Shown: positions 23,741 through 31,694, counted from the stretch's first letter. The stretch is DNA of 39,479 nucleotides from Candidatus Omnitrophota bacterium (GCA_023228195.1 JALOBR010000002.1:1-39479), one strand, 5' to 3'. Notes: generated by a model not told the origin, from the sequence alone. Numbers and translations are program-made.

Positions 23741-24220
23741 TTAGTGTTTTAAATTTTCTTTCAATTTCGAGCGAGTTAGATAAAAAAAGACCCAAATAAC
23801 ATAACAAGCTAAGACTAAACATATCAAAGACAACTTGATAAAAAGCGAATAGGAATGAACGTAAACTCCTTGTGCAATCGTATGTGGTTTGGAAAATTCG
23901 GCAAGCTTCCAGAACAAAAAGGCAAGAAAGCCGATAAAAACGGCAACCATAACATTGCCTGCCAATATAATATTAGTTGACGCTATAAATTTTTTTAACT
24001 TAAATGTGCCCCAACCTGCCATAAAACAAATAAGGGGTATACTGCCAAGTAGGATAACCAGCGCAATATAACTGGCAATGATTTCTGGCCTTTCGAATTT
24101 ATTCCTAGCGCTGGGGAAAAGCTGGTGTATTAGAAAAACAAACATAAGCGATGAATATAACCCGACAATCCAATCTACCCCCGCAATCATTTTAAGTCCA
24201 AGAGGTATGCCTTTTTTCAT
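23741..24220 (-). CDS. Hypothetical four-helix membrane protein
   Basis: A 159-aa protein with four hydrophobic segments (roughly residues 12-32, 48-70, 82-105 and 124-148) and a basic C-terminus 'LTRSKLKENLKH'. A good Shine-Dalgarno sequence (GGAGGGG read on the - strand) sits 3-4 bases from the ATG, so it is likely a real gene. No family is recognised. It is one of only two - strand genes in the window and separates the polyketide operon from the aldolase gene. Confidence 0.6.
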   Translation of the reverse strand: MKKGIPLGLKMIAGVDWIVGLYSSLMFVFLIHQLFPSARNKFERPEIIASYIALVILLGSIPLICFMAGWGTFKLKKFIASTNIILAGNVMVAVFIGFLAFLFWKLAEFSKPHTIAQGVYVHSYSLFIKLSLICLVLACYVIWVFFYLTRSKLKENLKH

Positions 24221-24401
24221 ATCCCCTCCATTAAGCAGAAATTGTTTTTCTGTAAAATTAATATATTAAAACTGCCCCTGGAAACCCTTGAATAAATATT
24301 AGCACCCAATGGCCGTTATGCAATAAAATTGTTAAGATTGTTAAAAGAATTCAGTGTTTTATCTTATCTTGGCATCTGGAAAACCTGTCCTCAAAAATCC
24401 C

Positions 24402-24430
24402 TTGTTATTTACGGACAATACGTTTATAAT
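24402..24430 (+). promoter_or_regulatory. Sigma-70-like promoter for the aldolase gene
   Basis: TTGTTA (24402-24407) and TATAAT (24425-24430) are separated by exactly 17 bases. Expected transcription start is near 24437, leaving a leader of only about 19 bases to the ATG at 24456, with no clear ribosome-binding site. Confidence 0.65.
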
Positions 24431-24455
24431 AGCAAAAAAATAAGAAATTACATAT

Positions 24456-25457
24456 ATGAAACACGAAGCGGATATCAAAAGCGAAATCATCAATGTAGGC
24501 AAGCGGCTTTATGAGGTAGGCTTATGCGTGGCTAAATCAGGTAATATCAGCGCGAGGCTGGATAACGAAAACATTCTTATTACCGCAGGCGGCACTTTTT
24601 TGGGCGATTTAAAGCAGGACGACATCGTAAAAGTCAATCTAAATACCCTTAAATCGCAAGACATAAAAAAGCCAAGTTCGGAATTACCACTGCACAGCTT
24701 AGTTTATAAAAATTTTCCGGCAAAAGTGGTTGTGCACGCGCATCCGCCGTTGATAAACGGTTATTTTGCGCTTAATAAATCTTTAAAAGCACTCACCTTC
24801 GAAACGAAATTTTATTTAGGCGAGGTTCCCGTAATAGAGCAGGACACCCCCACAGTAACAAAGCCAGAGGCGGTGATAGACGCCTTAAAAACAAACAATC
24901 TGGTTGTGCTTAAAAACCATGGAGTAATTTCTATGGGGGGAAAATTCGAAGATGCTTTGGCTTTGGTTGAAGCGTTGGAAGAGGCAGTGAGAGTCGCCGC
25001 GGTAGCGCGGCTTTTTGAAAAAGAAGCGTTTGATGAAATAGACGCTGCGCTAAAAGAAAATCTTACAAAAAATGAAACTGCTTATCCGATGTTTTCCCGT
25101 GAACATATTCAGGCAATAGTTGATTTGGTAAACAAAGACGAATTTATAAGAAGTAAAGGAAAAGAGCTTAATTTAACGGTGCAGCTTGCGGTAAAACTTG
25201 ACGACACCGGAGACGCTTATAAATTTAATTTTGAGCAGGGGGAAATTATAAGTCTCGATAATGACGCTAACGCGCCTTTTATAATTTCCGCCCCACGTGC
25301 TGTCTGGGAGCAGGTATTTTTAGGAAAAATTGATTCTTTTGTCGCGGTAACCCAGGGAAAAATGAAATTACAAGGCCAACTTGGCCAGCTTTCAAAATGG
25401 TACGTGCCTTTCAGTAGATTGTTTCAACTGTTCAAACAAGTGAAGTTTAAGCCATAA
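24456..25457 (+). CDS. Class II aldolase fused to an SCP2 sterol/lipid-carrier domain
   Basis: A 333-aa fusion. Residues 1-205 are a class II (fuculose-phosphate type) aldolase: catalytic Glu76 in 'SSELPLH', metal ligands His94 and His96 in 'VVVHAHPP', and His155 in 'KNHGVI'. Residues about 213-333 match an SCP2 domain ('LTVQLAVKLDD', 'FIISAPRAVWEQVFLG', 'VAVTQGKMKLQGQLGQL'), which binds hydrophobic molecules. Such aldolases cleave ribulose-1-phosphate derivatives to DHAP plus an aldehyde; the SCP2 part suggests the aldehyde moiety is lipid-like (inference). An aldehyde dehydrogenase is encoded next, consistent with oxidation of that aldehyde. Confidence 0.82.
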   Translation: MKHEADIKSEIINVGKRLYEVGLCVAKSGNISARLDNENILITAGGTFLGDLKQDDIVKVNLNTLKSQDIKKPSSELPLHSLVYKNFPAKVVVHAHPPLINGYFALNKSLKALTFETKFYLGEVPVIEQDTPTVTKPEAVIDALKTNNLVVLKNHGVISMGGKFEDALALVEALEEAVRVAAVARLFEKEAFDEIDAALKENLTKNETAYPMFSREHIQAIVDLVNKDEFIRSKGKELNLTVQLAVKLDDTGDAYKFNFEQGEIISLDNDANAPFIISAPRAVWEQVFLGKIDSFVAVTQGKMKLQGQLGQLSKWYVPFSRLFQLFKQVKFKP

Positions 25458-25467
25458 TTTTAACTAA

Positions 25468-25615
25468 ATAACCAAATCCCAAGATACAATAACCAAACAA
25501 TGACCAATAACCAAAGCTTAATAACCAGACAAAAACCAATATCATCGTTTGATTGTTGGTTATTGAATATTGGAGTTTGTTTGGAGCTTGTATCTTGGTC
25601 ATTGGTTATTTCATA
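25468..25615 (+). repeat. Long imperfect palindrome ('aaccaaatcccaagata / tatcttggtcattggtt')
   Basis: The left half carries AACCAAATCCCAAGATACAA, CAATGACCAATAACC and AACCAATATC. The right half carries the complements GTTGGTTATTG, AATATTGGAG, CTTGTATCTTGG and TCATTGGTTATT. The open frame of the following gene runs into this block, but those residues are repeat-encoded. Confidence 0.75.
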
Positions 25616-25621
25616 AAAACA

Positions 25622-27118
25622 ATGATTCCTCATTACCCCTTATTTATCAACGGTGAATTTAAGGAAACTTCAAAGAAGCAGGATGTGATTAATCCTTCAA
25701 CCGGCGAAGTTATTGCAACCGTAAGTATTGCGGAAGCCGGAGAAATCGATTATGCAATAAAATCCGCGCGTGACGCTATAGATTGCGGCCCGTGGCGAAA
25801 CTTTACTTTAGCCGAGCGCAAGGATTTCATTCTAAAAATATCGCAAGGCATCCTTGACCGTGCCGCTGAATTAGCCAGCCTTGAAAGCTTAAACGCCGGT
25901 AAACCCATAAAAGAGACAACCTTTATGGATATCCCTTCTGCTGCGGCTACATTTGATTATTTCGCTAATAATTTAGAAAAATATCTGGCAAAAGAAAACG
26001 TAGAGATAAATTCATCTATTGCCAGCGCGCAGAGCAATTTAGTGCGCGAGCCACAAGGCGTGGTCGTTTTGATAGTTCCCTGGAATTACCCGCTTTTAAT
26101 CGCTTCTTGGAAGTTGGCTCAGGCGCTCGCCGCCGGTAATGCCATTATCTTAAAACCTTCAAGCTTAACCCCGCTTTCTGTTTTGGAATTGGCAAAGATA
26201 ATAAAAGAAGCGGGTTTGCCCGCCGGAGCGGTAAATATAATAAATGCAAGCGGCGATACAATGGGCGAGGCTTTGTGCTCCGATTCCAGAGTAGATATGA
26301 TTTCTTTTACCGGTTCAAACGCAGTAGGCAGAAAAATCCTGGAATATACGTCAAAAAACGTAAAAAAAGTTACTATGGAATTAGGCGGTAAATCAGCAGC
26401 TATAGTTTTAAAAGATGCTGATTTGGAATCTGCAGTTAACGGCTTGTTATGCGCAATATTTTTAAATCAGGGGCAGATGTGCACCGCGATGTCGCGTATC
26501 TTAGTTGAAGAAAGCATTTATGATGATTTCGTAAATGATTTTGTAGCTAAAGCAAAACGTATAAAGCTCGGCCCGGCGCTTAACTTCGAAACTCAGATGG
26601 GTCCGCTGATGTCAGAGGCCCAGCGCAAAAAGGTATTGGAATATGTAGGAAAAGGAAAAACAGAAGGCGGCAGACTTTTATGCGGCGGAGGCATTCCGCA
26701 GCAGGAAGAATTTAAGAAAGGTTTTTTCTTTGAGCCGACTGTATTTGGTGATGCTTCACCAAAAATGAAAATATTTAAGGAAGAAATTTTTGGCCCGGTT
26801 GCCTGCATAAGTAAATTTTCTTCAATTGAGGAAGCTGCGGCATTAGCCAATGATTGTGTTTTTGGTTTAGCGGCGTCTGTGTGGAGTAAGGACGGTTCAA
26901 AAGCGAAAAATTTGGCTAAAGTAATTAATGCAGGCACAGTATGGGTTAATACTTACGGAATGTTTTTTAATGAGCTGCCTTACGGCGGATTCAAGCAGAG
27001 CGGCTTTGGAAAAGAACTTGGAAAAGAAGGATTGTTGGAATATACTAGGCTTAAGAATATCGTTACTGATAAAACCGAAGGTTCAAAGCCGCTGGTAAAT
27101 TATTGGTACGGTTTTTAG
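25622..27118 (+). CDS. NAD(P)-dependent aldehyde dehydrogenase
   Basis: A 498-aa ALDH-superfamily enzyme, normal length from the ATG at 25622; 23 upstream codons belong to the palindrome and are excluded. 'VVVLIVPWNYPLLIASWKLA' and 'FTGSNAVGRKIL' form the nucleotide site, 'MELGGKSAAIV' carries the general base Glu, and 'NQGQMCTAMSR' carries the catalytic Cys. 'EIFGPVACISKF' and 'PYGGFKQSGFGKELG' complete the family signature. It resembles betaine/phenylacetaldehyde-type ALDHs. Sitting immediately after the aldolase-SCP2 gene, it probably oxidises the aldehyde released by that enzyme to a carboxylic acid. Confidence 0.9.
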   Translation: MIPHYPLFINGEFKETSKKQDVINPSTGEVIATVSIAEAGEIDYAIKSARDAIDCGPWRNFTLAERKDFILKISQGILDRAAELASLESLNAGKPIKETTFMDIPSAAATFDYFANNLEKYLAKENVEINSSIASAQSNLVREPQGVVVLIVPWNYPLLIASWKLAQALAAGNAIILKPSSLTPLSVLELAKIIKEAGLPAGAVNIINASGDTMGEALCSDSRVDMISFTGSNAVGRKILEYTSKNVKKVTMELGGKSAAIVLKDADLESAVNGLLCAIFLNQGQMCTAMSRILVEESIYDDFVNDFVAKAKRIKLGPALNFETQMGPLMSEAQRKKVLEYVGKGKTEGGRLLCGGGIPQQEEFKKGFFFEPTVFGDASPKMKIFKEEIFGPVACISKFSSIEEAAALANDCVFGLAASVWSKDGSKAKNLAKVINAGTVWVNTYGMFFNELPYGGFKQSGFGKELGKEGLLEYTRLKNIVTDKTEGSKPLVNYWYGF

Positions 27119-27121
27119 TGA

Positions 27122-27186
27122 ACACATTATTTTTTCCAAGTGCGAAGCATGCAGGAAAAATGATAGCGTGAACTATAATGTATAAT
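27122..27186 (+). repeat. Hairpin between aldehyde dehydrogenase and histidine kinase
   Basis: Arms CATTATTTTTTCC and GGAAAAATGATAG surround a GC-rich loop. It is related to the first hairpin at 20706-20752 (same TTTTTCCAAGTG and GGAAAAATG words). Two TATAAT words (27174-27179, 27181-27186) follow, without a convincing -35. Confidence 0.6.
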
Positions 27187-27193
27187 TAATAAT

Positions 27194-28291
27194 ATGAGCG
27201 AACATAAATACCGCGAAGCCGAATCCCGCGATTATTTTTATAAAATCATTAATTCAATCCCCGATCCTATTTTTGTAAAAGACAGAGCGCATCGCTGGGT
27301 ATTGCTTAATGAAGCGCACGCCCAGATGATTGGGATACCTACCGAGGAAATGCTTGGCAAAACTGATCACGATTATTTTCCAAAAGCGCAAGCTGATGTA
27401 TTTTGGGCGAAAGACGAGGTCGTTTTCGAAACCGGGACAGAGAATGTAAATGAAGAATTGTGGACCGACTCCAAAGGTATTCGCCATGTAATAGTTACCA
27501 AGAAAAATTTGTATATTGACGATAAGGGCAATAAATTTATAGTCGGTGTTATTCGCGATATAACCGATTTAAAGAATACTCAGGAAAAATTAAAAGAAGC
27601 GAAGGATGCGCAATCGCGTTTTACTTCGGTTGTTTCGCATGAACTGCGCACCCCCTTGGCAGCGATTCGTACCGGAGTAAATATAATCTTAGACGGCCTT
27701 TCCGGGCCTATCAATTATGAACAAAGGGATTTTCTTGAGATAGTTAAAAATAATATTGAACGCCTCTCCCGTTTAATTAACGACGTCTTGGATTTCCAGA
27801 AGCTTGATTCAGGCAAAATGCATTTTGTTATGAAAACCAATGATATAAACGAAGTAATTCAAGAGGTGCATAAAGCAATGCACCATTTGGTCGAGAAAAA
27901 ATATTTGAAATTCGAATTAAACCTGGATGAAAAAATTCCGCACTTCTCATTCGATAGGGATAAATTTGTGCAGCTAGTGACCAATTTGGTTAATAACGCG
28001 ATAGCATTTACGGATAAAGGCTCAATTGCTATTACAAGTAAACTGGAAGGCGAATTAGTGCATGTGGCAATTAAAGATACTGGGGTTGGCATAAGCGCGG
28101 AAAGCTTGTCAAAGTTGTTTAATCCTTTTGAGCAGGCAGAGCGCAATGACAGCGGGAAAAGACAAGGTACAGGCCTCGGGCTTGCCATATGCAGGGAAAT
28201 AATTTTAAAACATAAAGGGAAAATTTGGGTGGAGTCAAAACCGGCGGAAGGCTCAGTTTTTCATTTTACATTGCCTTTGGGAGGTAAATGA
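27194..28291 (+). CDS. PAS-domain sensor histidine kinase
   Basis: A 365-aa soluble kinase with no membrane helix. Residues 12-130 form a PAS domain ('IINSIPDPIFVKDRAHRW', ending 'GVIRDITDLK'). HisKA follows, with the phospho-acceptor His149 in 'SVVSHELRTPLAAI'. The ATPase domain shows the N box ('LVNNAIAFTDKG'), G1 ('DTGVGIS') and G2 ('GTGLGLAICREII'). The cytosolic signal is unknown. It overlaps the first receiver gene by four bases, so the pair is a cognate system; whether it controls the neighbouring polyketide or aldolase genes is not shown. Confidence 0.9.
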   Translation: MSEHKYREAESRDYFYKIINSIPDPIFVKDRAHRWVLLNEAHAQMIGIPTEEMLGKTDHDYFPKAQADVFWAKDEVVFETGTENVNEELWTDSKGIRHVIVTKKNLYIDDKGNKFIVGVIRDITDLKNTQEKLKEAKDAQSRFTSVVSHELRTPLAAIRTGVNIILDGLSGPINYEQRDFLEIVKNNIERLSRLINDVLDFQKLDSGKMHFVMKTNDINEVIQEVHKAMHHLVEKKYLKFELNLDEKIPHFSFDRDKFVQLVTNLVNNAIAFTDKGSIAITSKLEGELVHVAIKDTGVGISAESLSKLFNPFEQAERNDSGKRQGTGLGLAICREIILKHKGKIWVESKPAEGSVFHFTLPLGGK

Positions 28292-28650
28292 GCAAGAAAA
28301 TATTGGTAGTCGATGACGAGTCGGACATTTTAAAGGAAGTAACTTTTATTTTGCAAAAGCATGGTTTTACTGTTCATACAGGAGTAAACGGCAAGGAAGC
28401 AATAGAGCTTGCGGAAAAGTTTAAACCGGACCTGATTATCCTTGATGTATTTATGCCGTGCGTAAGCGGCTCGGAGGCCGGAAAAATAATAAAGCAACGC
28501 GACGATTTAAAACATATTCCAATCATATTGCTTACCGCAAGCGTAGATAATATCGAAGAAAAAAGAATAGAATGTATGGCGGAGGATTATGTTTTTAAGC
28601 CATTCGATTACCGGGAGCTATTGAAAAAAATAGATAAACTTATAAAATAA
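28288..28650 (+). CDS. Stand-alone response-regulator receiver protein
   Basis: A 120-aa single receiver domain. The acidic pocket 'VVDDESD' (8-14), phospho-acceptor Asp53 in 'LIILDVFMP', Thr in 'ILLTAS' and the conserved Lys in 'VFKPFDY' are all present. There is no output domain, so it must act by protein contact or phosphorelay. The strong GGGAGGT ribosome-binding site lies in the end of the kinase gene. Confidence 0.9.
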   Translation: MSKKILVVDDESDILKEVTFILQKHGFTVHTGVNGKEAIELAEKFKPDLIILDVFMPCVSGSEAGKIIKQRDDLKHIPIILLTASVDNIEEKRIECMAEDYVFKPFDYRELLKKIDKLIK

Positions 28651-28655
28651 ATAAT

Positions 28656-29036
28656 ATGAATAACAAACGAGTATTAATCGTAGACGATGAAGTCGATTTT
28701 CTTACCCTTATAAAGAAAAGGATAGAATCCTGGGGTTATAGAGTAATTACAGCCAGCTGCGGGGAAGACGCCCTTGAGGCGTTGGACAACACGTCTCCGC
28801 GTGTAATTGTTCTGGATTATATGATGCCGGATATAAATGGCATTGAGTTGTTGCGGAAAATCCGTGAAACCAACAAAAAAATACCCGCTATAATGTTTAC
28901 CGCGCAGCCCACCATGAAAGCTATGGAAGAGTCAAAAGAGCTTAATATTGTCGCATTTATCCCCAAAGAAAGCTCTATGGTGGATACGGAAAAATCCTTA
29001 AAGATGGCCTTGGAGCTGATTTTCTTGAATCCTTAG
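28656..29036 (+). CDS. Second stand-alone receiver protein
   Basis: A 126-aa receiver domain with 'IVDDEVD', Asp54 in 'VIVLDYMMPDINGIELL', Thr in 'IMFTAQ' and Lys in 'FIPKESS'. It also lacks an output domain. It follows the first receiver after five bases and likely shares its transcript, giving a kinase with two single-domain partners. Confidence 0.88.
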   Translation: MNNKRVLIVDDEVDFLTLIKKRIESWGYRVITASCGEDALEALDNTSPRVIVLDYMMPDINGIELLRKIRETNKKIPAIMFTAQPTMKAMEESKELNIVAFIPKESSMVDTEKSLKMALELIFLNP

Positions 29037-29061
29037 GTCTTTTTTGTTGATTTTCACTGTT

Positions 29062-29122
29062 TACCCTGTTTTATCTGCGAGTAAGTGCTGTTTTAGAGCC
29101 GTTAAGCAGAAGTTGAGCAGGG
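29062..29122 (+). repeat. Imperfect hairpin after the receiver genes
   Basis: ACCCTG and TCTGC on the left (about 29063-29079) pair with GCAGA and CAGGGT on the right (about 29106-29124). It may be a terminator-like or palindromic element; there is no clear T-run. Confidence 0.4.
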
Positions 29123-29151
29123 TTTACTTATTTAGCCAAAAATGGTATACT
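29123..29151 (+). promoter_or_regulatory. Promoter upstream of the 5-formyl-THF cyclo-ligase leader
   Basis: TTTACT (29123-29128) and TATACT (29146-29151) with 17-base spacing. Transcription would begin near 29158 and include the structured leader that follows. Confidence 0.55.
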
Positions 29152-29157
29152 ATCCCA

Positions 29158-29239
29158 TTGTCAGATGACCGTTGGCTGGCGGTGCAAAGTACCGCCGTGG
29201 CACAACGGGATGTCGCCCCAGGAGGGGTTTTAGTCAAAA
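29158..29239 (+). ncRNA. Structured 5' leader of the cyclo-ligase gene, possible cis-regulatory RNA
   Basis: The leader contains a nested stem: outer CCGTTG with CAACGG, and inner GGCGGT-GCAAAGT-ACCGCC. A CCCC-AGGA-GGGG hairpin follows (29216-29227), placing the AGGAGG ribosome-binding site in its loop and arm. I do not match it to a named riboswitch or to 6S RNA. The structure is seen; a regulatory role is inference. Confidence 0.4.
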
Positions 29240-29821
29240 ATGTTGTTAGCCGTGAGTGAAGAAAAAAAAGAATTAAGAAAGAAATTACTAGCCAAACTCT
29301 TGTCTTTAACTGGAGAAGAGTTAAAAAGGAGGAGTCAGAATGTTGAACAACGCTTATCAAGCTTACCTATATACAAAAGCGCAAAAGTCGTCACGGTTTA
29401 TTACCCTTTAAAAGGTGAAGTAAATATTTTAGGGATGGTTAGGAGAGATTTGGGATTAAAGCGATTTTGCTTTCCGTTTATGGATTTAGAAACAAAAGAT
29501 TTAGAGATTTACGAGATAAATAATCTGGAGGAGGATTTTTCTGTCGGGCCCTTTGGAGTTATGCAGCCCGACCCGAAAAAGACAAAAAAAGTGGATATTA
29601 AAGACATAGATATGGTTATTGTGCCGGCTGTTGCCTTTGACCGAAATTGTAACAGGCTGGGCAGGGGCAAGGGCTTCTATGACCATTTTCTAAAAAAGAT
29701 AAATCCTCCTTGTAAAAAAGTAGGCATCGCTTTCGAATCCCAAATCCTAGACGACCTTCCTATCCATCCTTCCATGGATGAAAAAGTTGACGTAATCGTC
29801 AGCGAAAATTTCACTGTTTAA
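29240..29821 (+). CDS. 5-formyltetrahydrofolate cyclo-ligase
   Basis: A 193-aa enzyme that converts 5-formyl-THF to 5,10-methenyl-THF with ATP. The signature 'RLGRGKGFYDHFLKKI' near residue 138-153, 'YYPLKGEVNIL' and 'IVPAVAFDRN' are typical, and the length is standard. The ATG is about 14 bases from AGGAGG, which is rather far; a GTG four codons later (before 'SEEKKELRKKLL') is an alternative start. It precedes rny, a neighbourhood found in several bacteria. Confidence 0.9.
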   Translation: MLLAVSEEKKELRKKLLAKLLSLTGEELKRRSQNVEQRLSSLPIYKSAKVVTVYYPLKGEVNILGMVRRDLGLKRFCFPFMDLETKDLEIYEINNLEEDFSVGPFGVMQPDPKKTKKVDIKDIDMVIVPAVAFDRNCNRLGRGKGFYDHFLKKINPPCKKVGIAFESQILDDLPIHPSMDEKVDVIVSENFTV

Positions 29822-29865
29822 CTAAAACTAAAATCAGGTTCATTGCCCCATTGTTACGTTCGGGG

Positions 29866-29942
29866 GTAGTTCCAATGAGACTTGTAACCTTTTTGTGCAG
29901 GAAGCATAAAAAGGTTGCTTAGTCGAATTGTCATTAGGAGGT
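29866..29942 (+). repeat. RBS-bearing palindromic element (copy 6)
   Basis: 'TTCCAATGAGACTTG' and the arms GTAACCTTTTT and AAAAAGGTTGC enclose a loop. The element continues 'TTAGTCGAATTGTCATTAGGAGGT', which is the ribosome-binding site of rny. The last 23 bases are nearly identical to those before the genes at 6012 and 16651. Confidence 0.85.
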
Positions 29943-29947
29943 AAATC

Positions 29948-31498
29948 ATGGGTATCATTTACGTATTATTGGGTATTGTCGTCGGCCTCGTTTCAGGATG
30001 GTGGCTGGGCGAAATTTTTGAAAAAAATAAGCTAAAAAAAGCAAAAGATGACGCGGACAAAATTCTGAAAGAAGCAAAGCTGCAAGGCGAAGAAGCTGTC
30101 CGTAAAGCAGACTTAGACGGAAAAGAATTGCTTTATAAGCTGCGAATTGATTTTGATAGGCAGCACGCCGGGAAAAAAGAAGAGCTGTTCCAGTTAGAAA
30201 AAAGGCTTATCCAGCGCGAAGAAAATCTTGAAAAAAGGCTGGATTTTATCGAGACCAAGGAACAGGAGCTTTCCGCGAGAGAAGTTAATTTAAAGAAGCT
30301 TTCCCAGGAACTGGAAAATAAGAACGAAAATTTACGGCAGTTAATCGAAGAAGAAAAAGAAAAATTAAAAAAAATTTCTTCTCTTACCCAGGAAGAAGCA
30401 AGGGAGCTTTTGCTTAAGCGGTACGAAGAAGAATTGAGGTCGGAAAAAGCAAAATTAATAAGGATAATGGAAGAAGAAGTCAAAGATGAAGCAGAAAAGA
30501 AAGCTAAAGAGATAGTCTCTCTTGCCATACAAAGGTGCGCGGTGGAGCAGACGACCGAAAGCACGGTAAGCGTAGTGCAACTTCCTAACGATGAAATAAA
30601 GGGAAGAATTATAGGTAGAGAGGGCAGAAACATCAGAGCGTTTGAAATGGCAACCGGGGTGGATTTGGTTATAGACGATACGCCGGAGGCGGTTAATCTT
30701 TCAAGTTTCGACCCCGTTAGGCGTGAAGTCGCGCGCATATCGCTTGAAAGGCTTATCCAGGATGGAAGAATCCACCCGGCGCGTATTGAAGAGATTGTTG
30801 AGAAGACTAAGCAGGATTTCGAAAAGCAATTAATGGAAGAAGGAAAAGCTGCCGCCTTTGAAATAGGTGTGCATAATCTTCATCCGGAGATCATAAAACT
30901 TTTAGGAAAGTTAAGATATCGTACCAGTTTTGGCCAGAATGCGCTTCAGCATTCAAAGGAAGTGGCCTTTATTATGGGAATTCTTGCCTCAGAACTTGAG
31001 CTTGACCCACGGCTTGCAAAAAGAGCGGGCCTTCTGCACGATATCGGAAAAGCAGTGGACCATCAAGTTGAGGGAACGCACGCTCAAATAGGCGCCGAGC
31101 TTTTAAAGAAGTACGGTGAAAACGAAACAGTTATAAACGCCGCGGAAGCTCATCACGAAGAAAAAGAATTCAGTTCCGTATACTCATTGCTTGCCCTTGT
31201 GTCTGATGCTATTTCCGCGTCTCGTCCCGGAGCAAGAAGGGAAACCCTTGAGAGCTACATTAAAAGATTAAGACAGCTTGAAACAATAGCTAATTCTTTC
31301 CAGGGCGTTGACAAAAGTTATGCTATTTCCGCCGGACGCGAAATAAGAGTGATAATTCAGCCAAGCAAGGTGAAAGATGAAGAGGTTGCGCTTCTCGCTC
31401 ATGAAGTGAAAAAGAAAATAGAAGCTGAGATGGATTACCCCGGCAATATAAAAATAACGGCGATACGGGAAACCAGGTCCGTTGATTACGCAAAGTAA
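29948..31498 (+). CDS. rny: Ribonuclease Y
   Basis: A 516-aa membrane-anchored endoribonuclease that starts mRNA decay. Residues 1-22 are an N-terminal helix ('YVLLGIVVGLVSGWWLG'). Residues 25-190 form a long charged coiled coil. A KH domain follows ('IIGREGRNIRAFEMATGVDL'), and the HD domain carries 'LLHDIGKAVDHQVEGTHAQIG' and 'EAHHEE'. Domain order and length match the family. It is followed by ymdB, a widely conserved pair. The AGGAGGT site comes from the upstream palindrome. Confidence 0.95.
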   Translation: MGIIYVLLGIVVGLVSGWWLGEIFEKNKLKKAKDDADKILKEAKLQGEEAVRKADLDGKELLYKLRIDFDRQHAGKKEELFQLEKRLIQREENLEKRLDFIETKEQELSAREVNLKKLSQELENKNENLRQLIEEEKEKLKKISSLTQEEARELLLKRYEEELRSEKAKLIRIMEEEVKDEAEKKAKEIVSLAIQRCAVEQTTESTVSVVQLPNDEIKGRIIGREGRNIRAFEMATGVDLVIDDTPEAVNLSSFDPVRREVARISLERLIQDGRIHPARIEEIVEKTKQDFEKQLMEEGKAAAFEIGVHNLHPEIIKLLGKLRYRTSFGQNALQHSKEVAFIMGILASELELDPRLAKRAGLLHDIGKAVDHQVEGTHAQIGAELLKKYGENETVINAAEAHHEEKEFSSVYSLLALVSDAISASRPGARRETLESYIKRLRQLETIANSFQGVDKSYAISAGREIRVIIQPSKVKDEEVALLAHEVKKKIEAEMDYPGNIKITAIRETRSVDYAK

Positions 31499-31606
31499 AA
31501 AAGCTAAGGCTGAAGTTAAGGATTTATTTTTTTGGCCTAAACCTTAACCCGGTTTTTAATGGTTGAGGAATTTTTAAAGAAGGTATAAAATAGCTGATAA
31601 TGAGCC

Positions 31607-31694
31607 CCGTTAGACCTTTAATATTTTAAGGATGACGGATAGTTCATCGTGGCGTGGTTTAAAGAGTATATAAGATTATAGGAGGCCTGACGGG
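31607..31694 (+). repeat. Long inverted repeat around the ymdB ribosome-binding site
   Basis: The left arm AGCCCCGTTAG (about 31602-31613) pairs with CTGACGGGGT (31687-31696). The right arm directly follows AGGAGG (31680-31685) and includes the first base of the GTG start. Folding could hide the ribosome-binding site. A TATAAAA word with a weak TTGAGG box lies just upstream (31563-31590). Confidence 0.55.

Noticed and set aside
24329..24514. 61-aa ORF upstream of the aldolase
   Set aside because: It overlaps the promoter and the start of the aldolase in another frame, has no ribosome-binding site and no recognisable features.
25553..25621. Upstream start for the aldehyde dehydrogenase
   Set aside because: The 23 codons lie in a long palindrome, and the hydrophobic leader they encode is not an ALDH feature.
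29037..29239. 6S RNA (ssrS) upstream of the 5-formyl-THF cyclo-ligase gene
   Set aside because: The gene neighbourhood is suggestive, but the transcript from the visible promoter would be only about 80 bases and lacks the long closing stem with a large central bubble expected of 6S RNA.
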